Position numbers and translations under genes: made by a program. A stretch of DNA of 60,000 nucleotides from Symsagittifera roscoffensis. Its lineage: Eukaryota > Xenacoelomorpha > Acoela > Convolutidae. Shown here piece by piece: positions 34,459-46,985 of the stretch. Location of the stretch: NCBI RefSeq assembly GCF_963678635.1, contig NC_087067.1:45644515-45704514 (forward strand), read 5' to 3'. The notes under the pieces are model-generated. The model worked only from the letters and a program-made list of their open reading frames with translations, was not told the origin of the DNA and ran no database searches. The number at the start of each line of letters is the position of its first letter. Positions within the stretch are counted from its first letter, which is position 1.

Positions 34459-36227
34459 TAGGTGAAAATTTCTCAGAGCAAAAATCGAAAAACCGTTATT
34501 TCGAATAACCTTGTTTTGGTGAAAAAATTTTAGGATGAGAGCTCAATTTGCTAACGAAAGAGAGAAGAACCGATTAACCAAAAACCTTCTAACCTTTCAG
34601 GATTCAGATTTGTTAAAAATTATTATTTTGATTGCTGAAAATTGACTGAATAAAAAAAACTACCCCAAGCATAAATATCCCACTTTCTTTGACAGTCAGA
34701 AAAATAAAACATCCACAATTAGACGAAAAAAGTTGAAAGCGGAAAAAGCTAAAAAAAATTCAGTTCTTGCAATTGCAAAACAAAAAATTGCTATAACACA
34801 GGTATTTAATAAATCAATAATGAGTTTATTGTTTTTAGCCGACAATTTTTGGATTTGCTTTCAGTCAGTTTTTTTTGGAATTCCGTAACAATACTGACAC
34901 GATAATAATTCTGATTTATTTCATGCGCTTTTTTTCTGATAATAACACGTTTTACAAATTTTGTGCTGGTAAAGTTAAAATATCAGTATATCTCAGCTTA
35001 TAATTTAGCTTCATTGTTTTTGTAGCTGGTTGACAAAAATTTTTATGAACGTCAAGATAAAGCACAGAGGAGTTTTGCTAAAGCTGTGAAATTGGTTACG
35101 TTTTAAATTGGGTTAAGTTGAAAAATTAGTATGTGATTTTGTTACTAAATTAGAAACAATTTTTGTCACAATTTGCGATCTCGAAAAATCAAAAGTAAAA
35201 ACGTATAGTGGTTTATATCTGGCTGGGCGGAAACGGTAAAAGAGCCCTTCTTACTTTATGATCCTCTCATTGTATTTTTAAAATTTATTGGTCGAAATTT
35301 AGATGTTACCGCCTACTGCTTGTTGTTTGGCTTAAAAAAGAGTTTTTGCCCAATTTTCTTGTTTTCAGTTTTCCTCTAAACTATAAATTCCCCACTGTGG
35401 TTTCTTGAGGAATACCAGTTTAAACAAGACTCAATTCACCTTGTTTATAATAGATAAGATTGTAAATAATATAAATAATGTCATGACAAAATTCTAGAGT
35501 TCTACTTAAATCTTTCATAAATTGAGAAAGAGTGAGTGAGCGCACTTGATGATGAATAGAGTATAGATTGACAGGTCGGTAGCGACCTTGATAGCCAATA
35601 GGCAAGATTAGCACGATTAATAACTAGCATTGAAAGTAATACTATAATGACGTCATAACGATACCGTTAGACCACACCACACCACATCCACTTAAATTTA
35701 CACAACCGCTGAGACTAGCCCACATTGATTCATTTTAGTGATTTTGCTTTCAAAGGGGGGGGGGCAATTTTATGACAGATGCCCTTGATGGCAAAAAACA
35801 TGTAACCAAAAAATAAACTTTTGTATATCAGACTGATTTGTACGGGTTTTGATGCTTTTGTTTCAAATTTATGAAAACTGATTTAAAATATAGTTTAGCT
35901 TTCATTACCTACTGTAATTTAGTCCTTCTGTCGCGAGGAAGTTACCCGATTTGACTAATTGTCAACATGTCCCTGGAACATCTGAACGATGATGTTCCCA
36001 AATTAAATTAGCGGGGAAAAGTTCCCTTCATTATGATTTTTATACTCAATAAAGTTTGTTTGTGGATTAGATAGTTGACATGGTCGATGGACGGGGAAGG
36101 GGAGGCTTAAGGTGATAGTGGAGTGCGCGTCGTTGCGATTTTTTTATAAGGTTTTCTCAATAACTTTGTTTCTAAAACGACGCGACTTTTAAGGGCATTA
36201 AGAAAAACAAGCTCTTTTACATTTTAG
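34459..36227. other. No gene seen
   Basis: AT-rich, with a nine-base G-run near 35756. No supported feature. It may be the intron before the exon at 36228. Confidence 0.5.
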
Positions 36228-36539
36228 GTTGCACAACGCCAGGACCAGAAAGCTGCTGCTGCAAATCAACCTACAACCTCCGCTCTCCAAAATAAGCATC
36301 CGAATAATGACAACAAAAACTTGACCTTGGCCGAGGCGGCGGCTAAACCTAGCAAGATTGGCGACAACAGTCCGAGGAAGCCGGCGCGAAGTCGTCAGCA
36401 GCCGCAGCTTCGGGTGGCAAAATCGTGTCTGGTGGCGACTCTAGTTCGTTCAGTGTTGTGGTTGCCGTATATCATTCATCTGGTCAGACTTGCAGCAATG
36501 AAAGCATTCGACATAAAGCAGGAAGGGGACGTTAGTTAA
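36228..36539 (+). CDS. 3'-terminal coding exon, unknown protein
   Basis: The acceptor CTTTTACATTTTAG ends at 36227. The sequence then becomes GC-richer and codon-like. The frame from the acceptor (GTT GCA CAA CGC) is open for 103 codons to TAA 36537-36539, encoding a Gln/Ala/Asn-rich polar stretch (VAQRQDQKAAAANQPTTSA), AEAAAKPSKIGDNSPRKPARS and a hydrophobic part (LWLPYIIHLV). The stop overlaps an AATAAA at 36538-36543, so this is probably a last exon with a short 3' UTR. A second frame, open from about 36346 to TAG 36533-36535, is rich in Ala, Ser and Gly and looks at least as codon-like, so a frame change within the exon is possible. No family is recognised. It looks like an intracellular C-terminal tail. 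Confidence 0.5.
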   Translation, partial: VAQRQDQKAAAANQPTTSALQNKHPNNDNKNLTLAEAAAKPSKIGDNSPRKPARSRQQPQLRVAKSCLVATLVRSVLWLPYIIHLVRLAAMKAFDIKQEGDVS

Positions 36540-36543
36540 TAAA

Positions 36544-38262
36544 GGATAATTCATTAAAAGTTTATAAAAGTTAGCTTAACGAACAGCCCTCAGGTGGGCA
36601 AATGGTGCATATTGTTCCGACTACATACTGTTTGTTAATTAATCGCTTAATAAATCGAAGCACAATTTTATTTACAAACCAAAACCAGGGTTTTCAGCAG
36701 CGCTTGTATCCCGTGCTTTAGTGCAAATCGAAATCTCAAAGAGTTTTGTTAGATTTCTTCTAAGAGATACATGCATCTTGTAAAAACATGTGAAAAACTT
36801 CCGGCATAGAATTTCACAAGAAACGGATGTCTTTATTTAAAGGTTTTATTTAAAAAAAACAAATTCAGGCGGAAACATCTGCTGTTGAGGTATTTCAGCG
36901 CTTTGTTTAGTGTCTGCTAGTGTAGCAGATATTTAGCAAAACCTCTTGCCGGAGACTGCCAAAATATTTTATTTGCCAATACAAGACATGAATAGGGATA
37001 ATAAAACAATAGGGTTATAAAACTATATTGATATTTTTCAAAAAAATCCTCACTAGATGCGGATTAAAAATAAAATTGAAAACAATATTTTTTTTGAAAC
37101 TAATGACAGTTTTTGCTTCAGCCATTTTTTCATTGCCCATTTGGGGGAAATCAGAAATTGCATTGTCATATTATATTGTTATGTTAATTGCATTTAAAAG
37201 AATTATCTACTCGTGTGTAGTTAGTGTGATAGTACGATGCAACTTGTTTCACACTAGCGTAGCGTAGTGTGATAGTACGATGCATATTTTTCCCCACCTA
37301 ATTCGCAACTTTTGGCGGCACTTTTGATTTTTACGCTGAATTAGCTATATAATGCCTAGTGCTTCGACATTTGACTAGTAATAAGCTAACATAGTTGTTG
37401 TTTTTTTTTAATTTGTCATATGAACCAAAAAAAAACTATTTATTTCATATAACAGTATAACAATTGGAACTCGATATCAGAAACTTTCAAACACGATATA
37501 CTTTGGGAGGTTTTTGAAATGCATAATTTATCAAAAATTTGTTAAAAAATTCCAATTTATTACATGCAAAATTAGTGTGGTTGTCTTTAGTTTATTATCG
37601 ATTCCAATTTATTATGTGCAAAATATGAGTTTTGTGCATTTTAAACCTTCTGAATCTTTGCCATTTTCTCGCTCGAGTTTGCGAAGTTGCAGCTTCGCCT
37701 CTGTTTTTCAATCTATAACACTATAACACCATCGAAAAAACATTTACTTGGTCTAATTAATGCAAAAAGTTTAACAATTACAAAAAAATTTCAAGATAAA
37801 GCATTCAAAACAGGATGTCATGCAGGAATGCAAAAACAAAAAAAAATCTTGTAATTTTGAATAAATTACTGCACTTTTGCTTCAAAACAATTTGAAAAAA
37901 TTTCAAGCTATCTAAATTTTTTTTTTCTGACAGAATTAAAAATTGTTGGAATACTATGAATTTTTTTGTTTTTTATAATTCGGGATGCCCTTAACCGTTA
38001 TGAATTGTTTTTAAGTTTACTTGTCGTAAACTTGTAACACTACAATCTGCTATAAACGCAATTGACACAAAAATTAATACATCACGGCAATTCCTAAGTT
38101 TTCATAGGGTCATACATTGGCGGATGTTCTGCTAGAAATAGTACGCTTGAAGAAAACGTATTTAACTTTTTTTCAACATTTCCCTAATTTCAAATTTGGT
38201 GACGTTATCGGTTAATCAAATTCTTTTTCTAAGGCACAAAAACTTTTTTTTAGTTTCAAAAA
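36544..38262. other. No gene seen
   Basis: AT-rich. A short duplication of AGTGTGATAGTACGATGCA lies near 37224 and 37266. The 70- and 79-codon frames at 37028-37726 have no recognisable features. Confidence 0.5.
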
Positions 38263-38429
38263 ATGAATATAGCTGAAGTAAACAATGATTATGCTAAACT
38301 ACTAAAAATTGCTCATTCTATCCGACAAGGATATGGGGAAACACTAGAAATTTTTGGACTTTGTACACGTTTTTCTCAAGCAAAATTAGAGATTCCAAAC
38401 AAAACCAGATGTATTGAATTGTATGTCAA
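38263..38429 (+). CDS. Candidate 5' coding exon, unknown protein
   Basis: A strong acceptor, AACTTTTTTTTAG, ends at 38253. An ATG follows at 38263, and the frame has ordinary codon usage and balanced residues (MNIAEVNNDYAKLL, IRQGYGETLEIFGLC, KLEIPNKTRCIELY). A donor-like CAA|GTGAGA lies at 38429/38430; without splicing the frame stops at TGA 38431-38433. No family is recognised. A possible partner is 40035-40160, where TTTTTCCAG is followed by a 41-codon frame to TAA, but the phases match only if the donor is moved one base. It may be a chance ORF. Confidence 0.3.
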
Positions 38430-38433
38430 GTGA

Positions 38434-40805
38434 GACACTTTGCTTAGTTTTTTTTCTATATTTAAATAAGTCGGCAAACAAAATGGGTTCAAGAACTTTT
38501 TGAGGTGTTCATTTTCAGTTTTTAATGTTGCAAATGTCTGTATTGCAAAAAAATGTATTTGACGCTGAATTTTTTTTGTTTTTAAATTATATACCCGATC
38601 AAATTGTAAGTAAGAAATTTCGCAAAAAAATTAGCTTGTCATAAAAGATGAACTTTGAACCAATTACAGACGAAACCTTGACCAACTTTGAGTTGTTGAA
38701 ATTCGCTTAAAGCGCGTTATTATAAATTGTTATTAGATGATGCAAAATTTGCTGAAAAAGTTTGCTGAATTGTACTGCCCTTGTAAAATGATTTTAAATT
38801 GGTAAGATTTCAAACTCGTTTAGGTTGATCTATCCCAAACATTTTGGATCAATTAGTGCCAAAAAAGCTAATTTAAATTGGCTTGGATAAAAAATGGTGG
38901 ATACTAGTTTACATTTTACAATTTTTTAAGGTTTTAAAAGGATCAAATTTTTAGACTTAAGCACTTATTAACTTTGCTTAATCATCATTTTTGCTTCAAA
39001 ACTTGGGCATTTTTTTTTCTTAAAATGTTTTACTGCAATCTATAGTCAAATAAATGCACTTTTTTACCGTAAATTACTATTTTGTGGCTTTTTTATGTTT
39101 TGCAATCCAAGAATCAGTGCGGCGCATTTTAAAGCGAGTCTTGAAAACTAAAATCTCTAGTGGAAATTTTTAACTCTGCTTCAAAAACTTCGTGCTTATT
39201 TAATCAAGTAATACTTTTTCAGGCCAAACATTAGCACGCAATATTAACTGCAAAACGCACTATAGTAATTTTTTTGCCATTTCATTCATAACAACTGAGT
39301 GTCGATTATTTTTGGAAAACTTATAACCAAACAGTGTAAAACGATTACTATGATAAAATTGATTCAAATCATAATGAATAGGTTAAAAATGACTCAAATT
39401 GACACAAAGTGCATCGATAAAAAGCTGTAGAAAAAACTATGGATTAAAATAGATTTAACTTCATTTGAATTGATTTTTTAGCTTTTTGAAATGCTTTTTG
39501 AAATTGATTTAGTTCTATTTTCTTTTTTTTAATTTTTTATTGATTTCTAGAGACGATCCTAAACCATATACAGTGTTGGCTGACATGACCACTTGACCAC
39601 TTTTGAGGTGGGTTTGCAAGCTTAAAACAATCCCAAAGTTTTGAAACTTTATTTTTGGTATGTTTTCCGATTCTTTTTGCAACTATTCTAAATCGATTTT
39701 CTTCTTGAAAAACAGGATGCTTTCTTAAAGCATTGTGTTCCGACAGAGCTAAAAAAAAAGGATCAGATCTCATTATTATATAATTTTTAGATAATTTAAT
39801 TAAACGTGGATTTTAGTAATTCAAAAAAATCTCATTCGGTATTTTTCATGCTGCCATCCATAGCTGAGTTTTTTGCGCACTCTTTTGTTAAAACTTTTTT
39901 CATTCTAGCAAAAAGAACCAAAATGTTTGTGTGTATTTTTTCTCTTGACGCCAGCTTATCCATTAGCATATGCATGATATTATAAAATGAAACATGACTG
40001 TTGAAAATTGAAACTAATGGTTATCTTTTTCCAGAAAAATGGAATTGGAAATAAATATGATCAACTAGCTTCTGAAATTACTTCTTTGATAATGACAATA
40101 ATGGAGCTATGGCTATCTTTTTCCAATTTTGACCTCAACATTTTAACAGAAAATGGATAAAGTTTAAAATATTTTTTTCTGAAAGGATTTTTCATTCAAG
40201 TCATTAGAGTCATACATGAAAATTGTAAATAGCCTGAGAAAATGCGGTAATTACTATCCGAATAAAAACCACACCAAGCACAAATATGTTTGTGCAACAT
40301 TTGATATTCAGACCAAAATACTGCTCAACATTAACGCAGAGTGTGGACTGCTCAACATTAACTCCTGATGAAATGATAACTAAGCTTGTATAAAATGAAG
40401 GTCATCTATTTTTTTTTTCATCCAGTTCACTCGCTCAGTTTCTTTATAGTTCATAAAATGTTCTACCAAATGAGTGCAACACGAATCAGGAACACATTTC
40501 TTATAGTCGATTACCTAATTGATTAGAGACCAATTTGGATCTCATTACCACGGAAAGTCCAATTAAGTTTTCCGTTTCTGAATACATTTTGCATGACATA
40601 GTAGCTCATTATGCATATGACGGTCGATAAATCTTTCAACAGCTCGTTAATTTTTCGCATATCAACGTCTCTTCATTACATATTCATTTTATGCTTTTTG
40701 ATGCGAGCTTTGCCATTTTAGGTCATAAGACAACCTCAACTTTCCAGCTCTCAAAACATCAGGAGCAAGTTTTAAAACAAAAAGTCAAGGAAATTGAAAA
40801 AAATA
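38434..40805. other. No firm gene
   Basis: AT-rich. The candidate terminal exon at 40035-40160 (acceptor GTTATCTTTTTCCAG at 40034) and the 78-codon minus frame at 39537-39773 are the only coding-like stretches. Neither has a recognisable motif. Confidence 0.4.
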
Positions 40806-41943
40806 ACGAGACTACTTGTATCAGGGTGAAGCCCTGAATGTTCCGACTGCCTTTAAGGTTTATGGAGCAGGAATAACAAAAACACACAACTAAAGTTGAA
40901 TGAAATAAAACAAAATGAAATATTTTTTTTGAACTTGAAATTTTTTCTATAAAAATTATCCCCCCACACGCTCTATAAAGTACAAAAGGATAAATTTCGC
41001 TTCTAGTAACAAATTAATTAAGGCAAATAAGCTTCTCTCAACCAGTTCGGAACGATTTCTAATATGAATTAAATCTCCGCTTACGCGTTGATAGCGCGAA
41101 TTATATCGCGCGTTAATTGTCCAAAAATGGCCAAAATGGCAATCTTTAAACCTCCCTAACTTTTCAAAAAATAATTACAGGTGAAATATCTTTTCAAATT
41201 TAAGCTCAAGACAAAAATACTTCTTGAATGATATAAAAAAATTTGGTCAAAAATTGCAAGTTAAAAAGTCGAATTTCGTCGTTAAAAAGTTCCAAACTCT
41301 CAACCAGTTTGGAACGATTTCTAATATGAATTAAATCTCCGCTTACGCGTTGATAGCGCGAATTATATCGCGCGTTAATTGTCCAAAAATGGCCAAAATG
41401 GCAATCTTTAAACCTCCCTAACTTTACAAAAAATAATTACAGGTGAAATATCTTTTCAAATTTAAGCTCAAGACAAAAATACTTTTTGAATGATATAAAA
41501 AAATTTGGTCAAAAATTGCAAGTTAAAAAGTCGAATTTCGTCGTTAAAAAGTCGAATTTCGTCTTGTTTTTTTTTTAAGTTTTGATAGATCAAGCCATGG
41601 TAGAGGTCGTTGAAGGATACCGTTGATTTTGAACGATTCGAAAACTTTTGTACTTCCTTTAAAAAAATTCCAGTGTTTAAAAAAATTCTTGCTTCAAACT
41701 TCATTGAATTATATCGCGCGTTAATTGTCCAAAAATGGCCAAAATGGCAATCTTTAAACCTCCCTAACTTTACAAAAAATAATTACAGGTGAAATATCTT
41801 TTCAAATTTAAGCTCAAGACAAAAATATTTCTTGAATGATATAAAAAAATTTGGTCAAAAATTGCAAGTTAAAAAGTCGAATTTCGTCTTAAGAAAAAAA
41901 ACCCACCCCGAGCACAAATATTCGAAAGTCGGAACAACAAATG
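40806..41943 (+). mobile_element. Family A element with internal triplication
   Basis: Intact head and hairpin (CAGGGTGAAGCCCTG at 40822-40836), GTTCCGACTGCC, then the standard blocks. The middle, from the GCGCGAATTATATCGCGCGT core to TTGCAAGTTAAAAAGTCGAA, occurs three times (about 41095-41275, 41350-41545, 41705-41880) with almost no differences. The end is TTCGAAAGTCGGAACAACAA. The near-identity means very recent duplication, or an assembly stutter. Confidence 0.8.
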
Positions 41944-42485
41944 CTCTCAATAAGAATTATAGTAGCATACCTAGTAGTAGAATTGTAGTAGCGTAAGTAG
42001 GTGAATACTTTTAGAATATACACAACAAAATTGCTTAAAAGAATCAACACATATCTAATAACTCACTATTATAACCGGCAAGAATTTTAAATCAAGGCGA
42101 GTTTTGTTTGTGAGACTGTGTAACAATTTAGTGGTATTTTTCTCAATTTTTGATGGCAAAGTTTGCTCCGTCCGATTATCTGTCTCTCTTTTAAAAAAAA
42201 AACCTTGTCAAAAATGACGATTGTTTAGTGGCTTTTGTCTAATCTGCTTTCTTAGTTACCTTTTTAGTTTTTTTTTGTTTTTGAAACTTTTTTGAGATTT
42301 CTTAGACAACGAATTTTTACAATTAAAAAAATGATTTAAGAGTTTTTTTTAAGTTTTGATAGATCAAGCCATGGTAGAGTTTGTTGAAGGATACCGTTGA
42401 TTTTGAACGATTCGAAAACTTTTGTACTTCCTTTAAAAAAATTCCAGTGTTTAAAAAAATTCTTGCTTCAAACTTCATTGAAAAC
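41577..42485. repeat. About 130-bp duplication, copies at 41577-41706 and 42343-42483
   Basis: Both begin AAGTTTTGATAGATCAAGCC and run through ACCGTTGATTTTGAACGATT to CTTGCTTCAAACTTCATTGA with only a couple of differences. The first copy sits between two repeats of the family A middle, as filler sequence. Confidence 0.85.
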
Positions 42486-43025
42486 ATTCGAAAAAATCCG
42501 AGTACGGATATATAAAAAGTTTCCACCCATAAGTTTTTTGTGAAGTGAAACTCAAAGATTTATTCGAGCAGCATTGGAAAAAATACCATCCCAAGCATTT
42601 TTATTACTCACTTTCATCGAAAGTCGGAACTATAAAATGCAATCAAGTTGCTTTGTCAAAAGTTGTCAAATTTTGACTGGTTGGAGTGCTCTTTTTGATC
42701 AACTGAAAATTGTTTCTACATGATATCCCAATTTCAAAACTCAGCAAAGGTTCTAAAATAACCCAAGCCAGAAAATGGCTTGAGCTGGTTTGTTTTAGCA
42801 TCGGAGTTTAAAAAAAATGGGACATAAGATTGACGGGGATGGGTGGTTTAAGTAATTATACATTTGTATCTTATTTCATTTCAAACAGTTGTTTGTTTGA
42901 GCTCAACACAGTGTAAGCCAAGCTACTCTCCACCCCTATGAAAATTAACATATCAACTGAAGACGCCCTCATTTGCCCAATTAACTCATTTTAGCTTTAT
43001 GATACATTTGCTTCAAGGTTGTCAG
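42486..43025. other. No gene seen
   Basis: A family A tail trace (AAGCATTTTTATTACTCACTTTC, then ATCGAAAGTCGGAAC) lies near 42590-42630. Otherwise unassigned. Confidence 0.5.
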
Positions 43026-43448
43026 CAGAAGCGGATTTAGCGGAAGGGGGCAATATGGAATGGACGTCAAGCCCCTCCTCCCCCTCCCCCTCTCCCTCCC
43101 CATTCAAGTATTTGACCCTCTATCGACCTCTCTGATACTAGTTTAAGACCTCCACTTTTGCCCGACCGACCCTAAAGTTTTTCTAAAGGCACCTGTGGCG
43201 CCAGCGTATACTTATTTTGTGGGGAGCGAGCACCAAAAAACGCAGTTTTTGGTCAAAAATTCCCAAAAATAGCTAAAAACTCCTTTACTTGGCCACAGTT
43301 TTTCTAAAAAAAAATTGACGGCTTTGCAGAACTTTTTAAAATCAAAATAGGGTCTTTATATTGATTTAGGAGAGCTCAGTAAATCAATTTGGTCGACCTA
43401 GAAAAAGGTCGACCTAGAAAAACGTTTGAAAAACAGCGTCCGCTCCTG
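43026..43448 (-). mobile_element. hAT-type MITE, minus strand, diverged
   Basis: Ends are CAGAAGCGGATTTAG and CGTCCGCTCCTG. The blocks run in reverse: C-runs near 43075, CCGACCGACCCTAAAG, GGCGCCAGCGTATAC, GTCGACCTAGAAAAAGG. No 8-bp target duplication is readable. Confidence 0.65.
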
Positions 43449-43467
43449 AGCGCTTTGGCTGTCAGAT

Positions 43468-43657
43468 ATGTTTTCAGAATTGTTTTATGTTTTTTTTTGT
43501 CTGGTACACCAAAAATTTTATTTTCAAATCTATTTTTATAACTCCATATGCATTTTGAATTATGATTCAGAATTGTTTTATGTTTTTTTTGTCTGGTACA
43601 CCAAAAATTTTATTTTCAAATCTATTTTTATAACTCCATATGCATTTTGAATTATGA
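43468..43657. repeat. 93-bp tandem duplication
   Basis: CAGAATTGTTTTATG to GCATTTTGAATTATGAT occurs twice in succession, differing in a T-run. The 60-codon frame here only repeats itself. Confidence 0.9.
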
Positions 43658-44800
43658 TGCCATACGCCTTGTGATGTTCAGTGATTATTAATGATAACAT
43701 CGTAAAACTGTCTTTTCTTCCGGGCATTTTCTGTCACCTACTTAAGACTATGTGACAGAATTATTGCGCCTTCTTGTCACTGGGCGAAAGATTACCGATG
43801 AAAAACAGAGGGAAAATTACCCTATGAGGGTTTGAATAGTTTTTTATACGGCGCAGGTTCGTTGGGCCCGATAGCTACAAAGCATATACATTCTTTGAAA
43901 AATATTTAAACAGTAATTTCATTTTTCAGCATATATTTTGACTTCTGAAATTTTGAATTTTTCCACTCTATATTTGAATTTTTTCAATGTTTGGCCCCTT
44001 TCTGAACTATTTGTTCATAAAGTTTAAATAGGACAAAACAGAAGCCGATAAGGTCTTACTTTTTGGTAGAAAATTGCAAACGAAAGCATTTTTGCAGCTT
44101 TTTCCCTGCTTAATGCCCGACCTTGAAACAGTGCAGGTTCAATGGTTACTTAGCAAAAAGTAGACAGACCATAAAGTAGACAGTTCAAAAACCAAATCAG
44201 TATCGAGATAAGAAAATCAAAGCACGCAAGAATCATAAAAAACCATTAGGGTTAGTTTGTTTTCTTATCTTTTCTGATTAGCTGACGACGTTTCCTTTTT
44301 ATGACCTGTCTTCTTTTTGAGCACTTTTCATGTTCAATCTTCGCTGATGCGCTGCAAACCTTGTAACTTCCATATTGGCAATATCCTGTTTGATTTCGCT
44401 CTCCTAGTTATTTCCATTTCAACGAAATTGATGCATTTTTGGTTCCTTTTATTAGCTCAGATGTCAAAAATGAAGCTCGTTCAGTAGACTAGGAAAATAT
44501 TAATGAAGAGGCAACAGAGCAAAAACCTTCAGTGCTGAGAATTATTATATCATCTTCTTAATAATGCATTTGTGCGACAAAATGAAAAGTGTAACTTGAC
44601 ATAGATGAAGTATAATGAAGTATAATTGCGCCAAATTTAGTCCTGTAAAAAAAAGTAGCGCTATATAAAAAATGCTTGAACTTAGTGGCAGATTTTGATG
44701 GATGTACGCCCCTTTCAAACATTTGAACCCCTCGCCACCGAGAGGGATCTCATATGACCTTTTCTACGACTCCCACCAACCGGCCAACCAACTCTGAAAT
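43658..44800. repeat. Segmental duplication, copy 1
   Basis: Diverged but collinear with 48890-49990. Shared landmarks in order: TATGTGACAGAATTATTG, AAAATTACCCTATG, TGCCCGACCTTG, TTGGCAATATCCTG, TTTAGCTCAGAT-like stretch, and GCTTGAACT. No frame is conserved between copies, so this looks like an old repeat and not a gene. Confidence 0.65.
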
Positions 44801-45157
44801 TTTGACCAATCAACCTTTAATCCTGTCGTAAGGCGCCAACACATTCAATGCTGATTTAAATTATCCAGGCAAAACGAATAAAATATGAAATATTTAACGC
44901 GTTTTCCTCAAACTGGGTTGAGTTAAAGCAAAAAACGATGAATACAAAAATTGGTTACAGCTTTAGCTGAATTAATAAGGTATCATTTATTTTGCGAAAC
45001 TGGGGTCCAAATTTCATTGCCAAAAACGGGTAATTTATGGTTTTTTGTGATTAATCAAAAATTACGACAAAATTACTGAATCAAATGTCGGCACAATTAT
45101 ATTGAATCCTTTGTAGCCCAAAAAGGTTAAATTGAATCAAAAATTTTAACTAAAAGT

Positions 45158-46196
45158 TACCCGCACTCAGTAAAAAGAGAAAATAATCGATTATATTATA
45201 ATTATAATCGTACTTTTAGCAAAACTATAATTAATTATAACTTTAGATGTTTAAAGGATTTATAAAATATTATAATTATATCAATTTTGTTGAAATTTTA
45301 TGAAATCATAATCAATTATAATTGATCATAATTTTTCCGAAAATCTCTTACAATCTCTTATAATCTATTATAATAGATTATAATCCCTTTTTCTATCAAA
45401 ATATTATTTTTAATGAAAAATGAAATATAATGGATTATTATTTAGCTATTTTGCATGAAAAAACAGTAAAAATCAGTAAGAAGTACGAAATCAGTAAACC
45501 AGGGGCGGATATGAGATTTTCTCGAAAAGTGGAGGCGGAAGTTTTAAAAGTTTCCAAAAATTTTATCGACCTTTTTTTAGTCGACCAAATTGACTTTCCG
45601 AGCTCTCCCAGAGCACTTAAAAGACCCTGTTTTGGCCAAATTTTGTGCGCCGCAGGTAAATTTTAGAAGAAAAAGACCAAAAACGGCTTTTGGAAAAATT
45701 TCACTTAAGAATCTCGTTTTTTTTGGCGCGCGCTCCCCCTCAAAATTAGTTTTTATTGGCGCCAAAGGCCATAAGGTCCGTCACCAAATAGGGATATCTC
45801 AAAACAGGGGGAACCCTTTGTGTAGGCAGGAGGTCGAACCTCTGAAAAAAAGCGTCCGCCCCCCCCCCCTTAAATCTGTTTTTGCAGTAAACAGTAAAGA
45901 AAGTAAACAGTAAACAGTAAGAAAAGAAACCAACTGAAAAGCACACAAAGCAAAACAAAAATAAAACGAATTGAAGCGATGACGTTTTTTGAATAAGAAA
46001 GTTTTATAATCGATTAAAATGTTTTATAATTCAATAAAATTTCAGAAATAATTTTCTGATGGCTATAATGGTTTTTTTTGTTTCTAAAAATAGTAACATT
46101 ATTATCCATTATGATCTCTTTTTTTTCGAAATTTATGGAGACTGACAATAAAAACCATTATAATCTATTATTTTCTTTTTTTACTGAGTGTGTGTA
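45158..46196. mobile_element. TACCCG-ended element, interrupted by a hAT MITE
   Basis: The left end TACCCGCACTCAGTAAAAAG matches the inverted right end TACACACACTCAGTAAAAAA. Just inside, both ends have AAAATAATCGATTATA-like words, and ATTATAATCTATTATAAT palindromes recur. Another member lies at 53056-53958. No coding capacity. The superfamily is unknown; I could not read a target duplication. Confidence 0.6.
45500..45883 (+). mobile_element. hAT-type MITE nested in the TACCCG element
   Basis: The left end is CAGGGGCGGATATGAG, the right end CTTAAATCTGTTTTTG, a decayed form. CAGTAAAC occurs on both sides (45492-45499 and 45884-45891). This fits an 8-bp duplication, but the flank is itself rich in CAGTAAA repeats, so the match is weaker evidence than at the other copies. 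The frames at 45430-45913 are repeat-derived. Confidence 0.8.
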
Positions 46197-46597
46197 GTGT
46201 AATCATTATTACACCAATCTCAACTTTGACATTATGTACACGTTCCGGCCTACAAGTCAGAAATTCCAACGTAAAATAATCTCAGAAGAACTATAGAGTC
46301 AAATATTAGGTTATGAAACCTGCTAAAAAAGTTTAGGATTTTGCGGTTGATACGGATTCCACAAAATATCAATGTATTATGCACTATTCTCACTCAAACT
46401 TAATTTTGACTCTGAGCTCCGGAAATTTCGCTAGAGTTCAAAAAATTTCGCCATTTTCTGCAAATTATTAACAAATCTTCGATAAGTTTTTGAATAAAAC
46501 AAAACTGCGAAAACCAGCCACATCTTGTGAATTTGCTGCAATAGCAAAACACTCAAGTTGATGGCTCCTTTCAGCGGGGTTGTTATTTGAGGTTGTT

Positions 46598-46985
46598 ATA
46601 AATCATCCCCTCACACACCCTATAAAGTACAAAGTGACAAGTTTCGCTCCTAATTACAAATCAAGTATGGCAAATAAGATTCCGTCGACCAATTTGGAAC
46701 ATTTTTTATGACAGAATAAATCTCTGCTTACGCGTTAATAGCGCGAATTATATCGTTTGTTAATTGTCTCAAATTGGCAATTTTTAAGCCCCATAAATTT
46801 ACGAAAAATGATCATAGGTAAAATATCTTTTCAAATCTAAGCGCAGTACAACAATACCGTTTGAATGATATGAAAATTACTAGTTAAGAAATGAATAGTT
46901 AAATTGTCGAAAATTTTCTGCTCAAAAAAAACACCCCGAGCACAAATAATCTGTTACTTTCGTTACGAAAGTCGGAACAATAATA
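46598..46985 (+). mobile_element. Family A element lacking the head
   Basis: From CCCCTCACACACCCTATAAA through TTACGCGTTAATAGCGCGAA to CGTTACGAAAGTCGGAACAA. The hairpin head is absent. The tail hairpin CTTTCGTTACGAAAG is perfect apart from its loop. Confidence 0.7.

Noticed and set aside
43025-43026. GTTGTCAG before and GGCTGTCAG after the 43026-43448 MITE as a target duplication
   Set aside because: The second copy is nine bases away from the element end, so it does not flank it directly.
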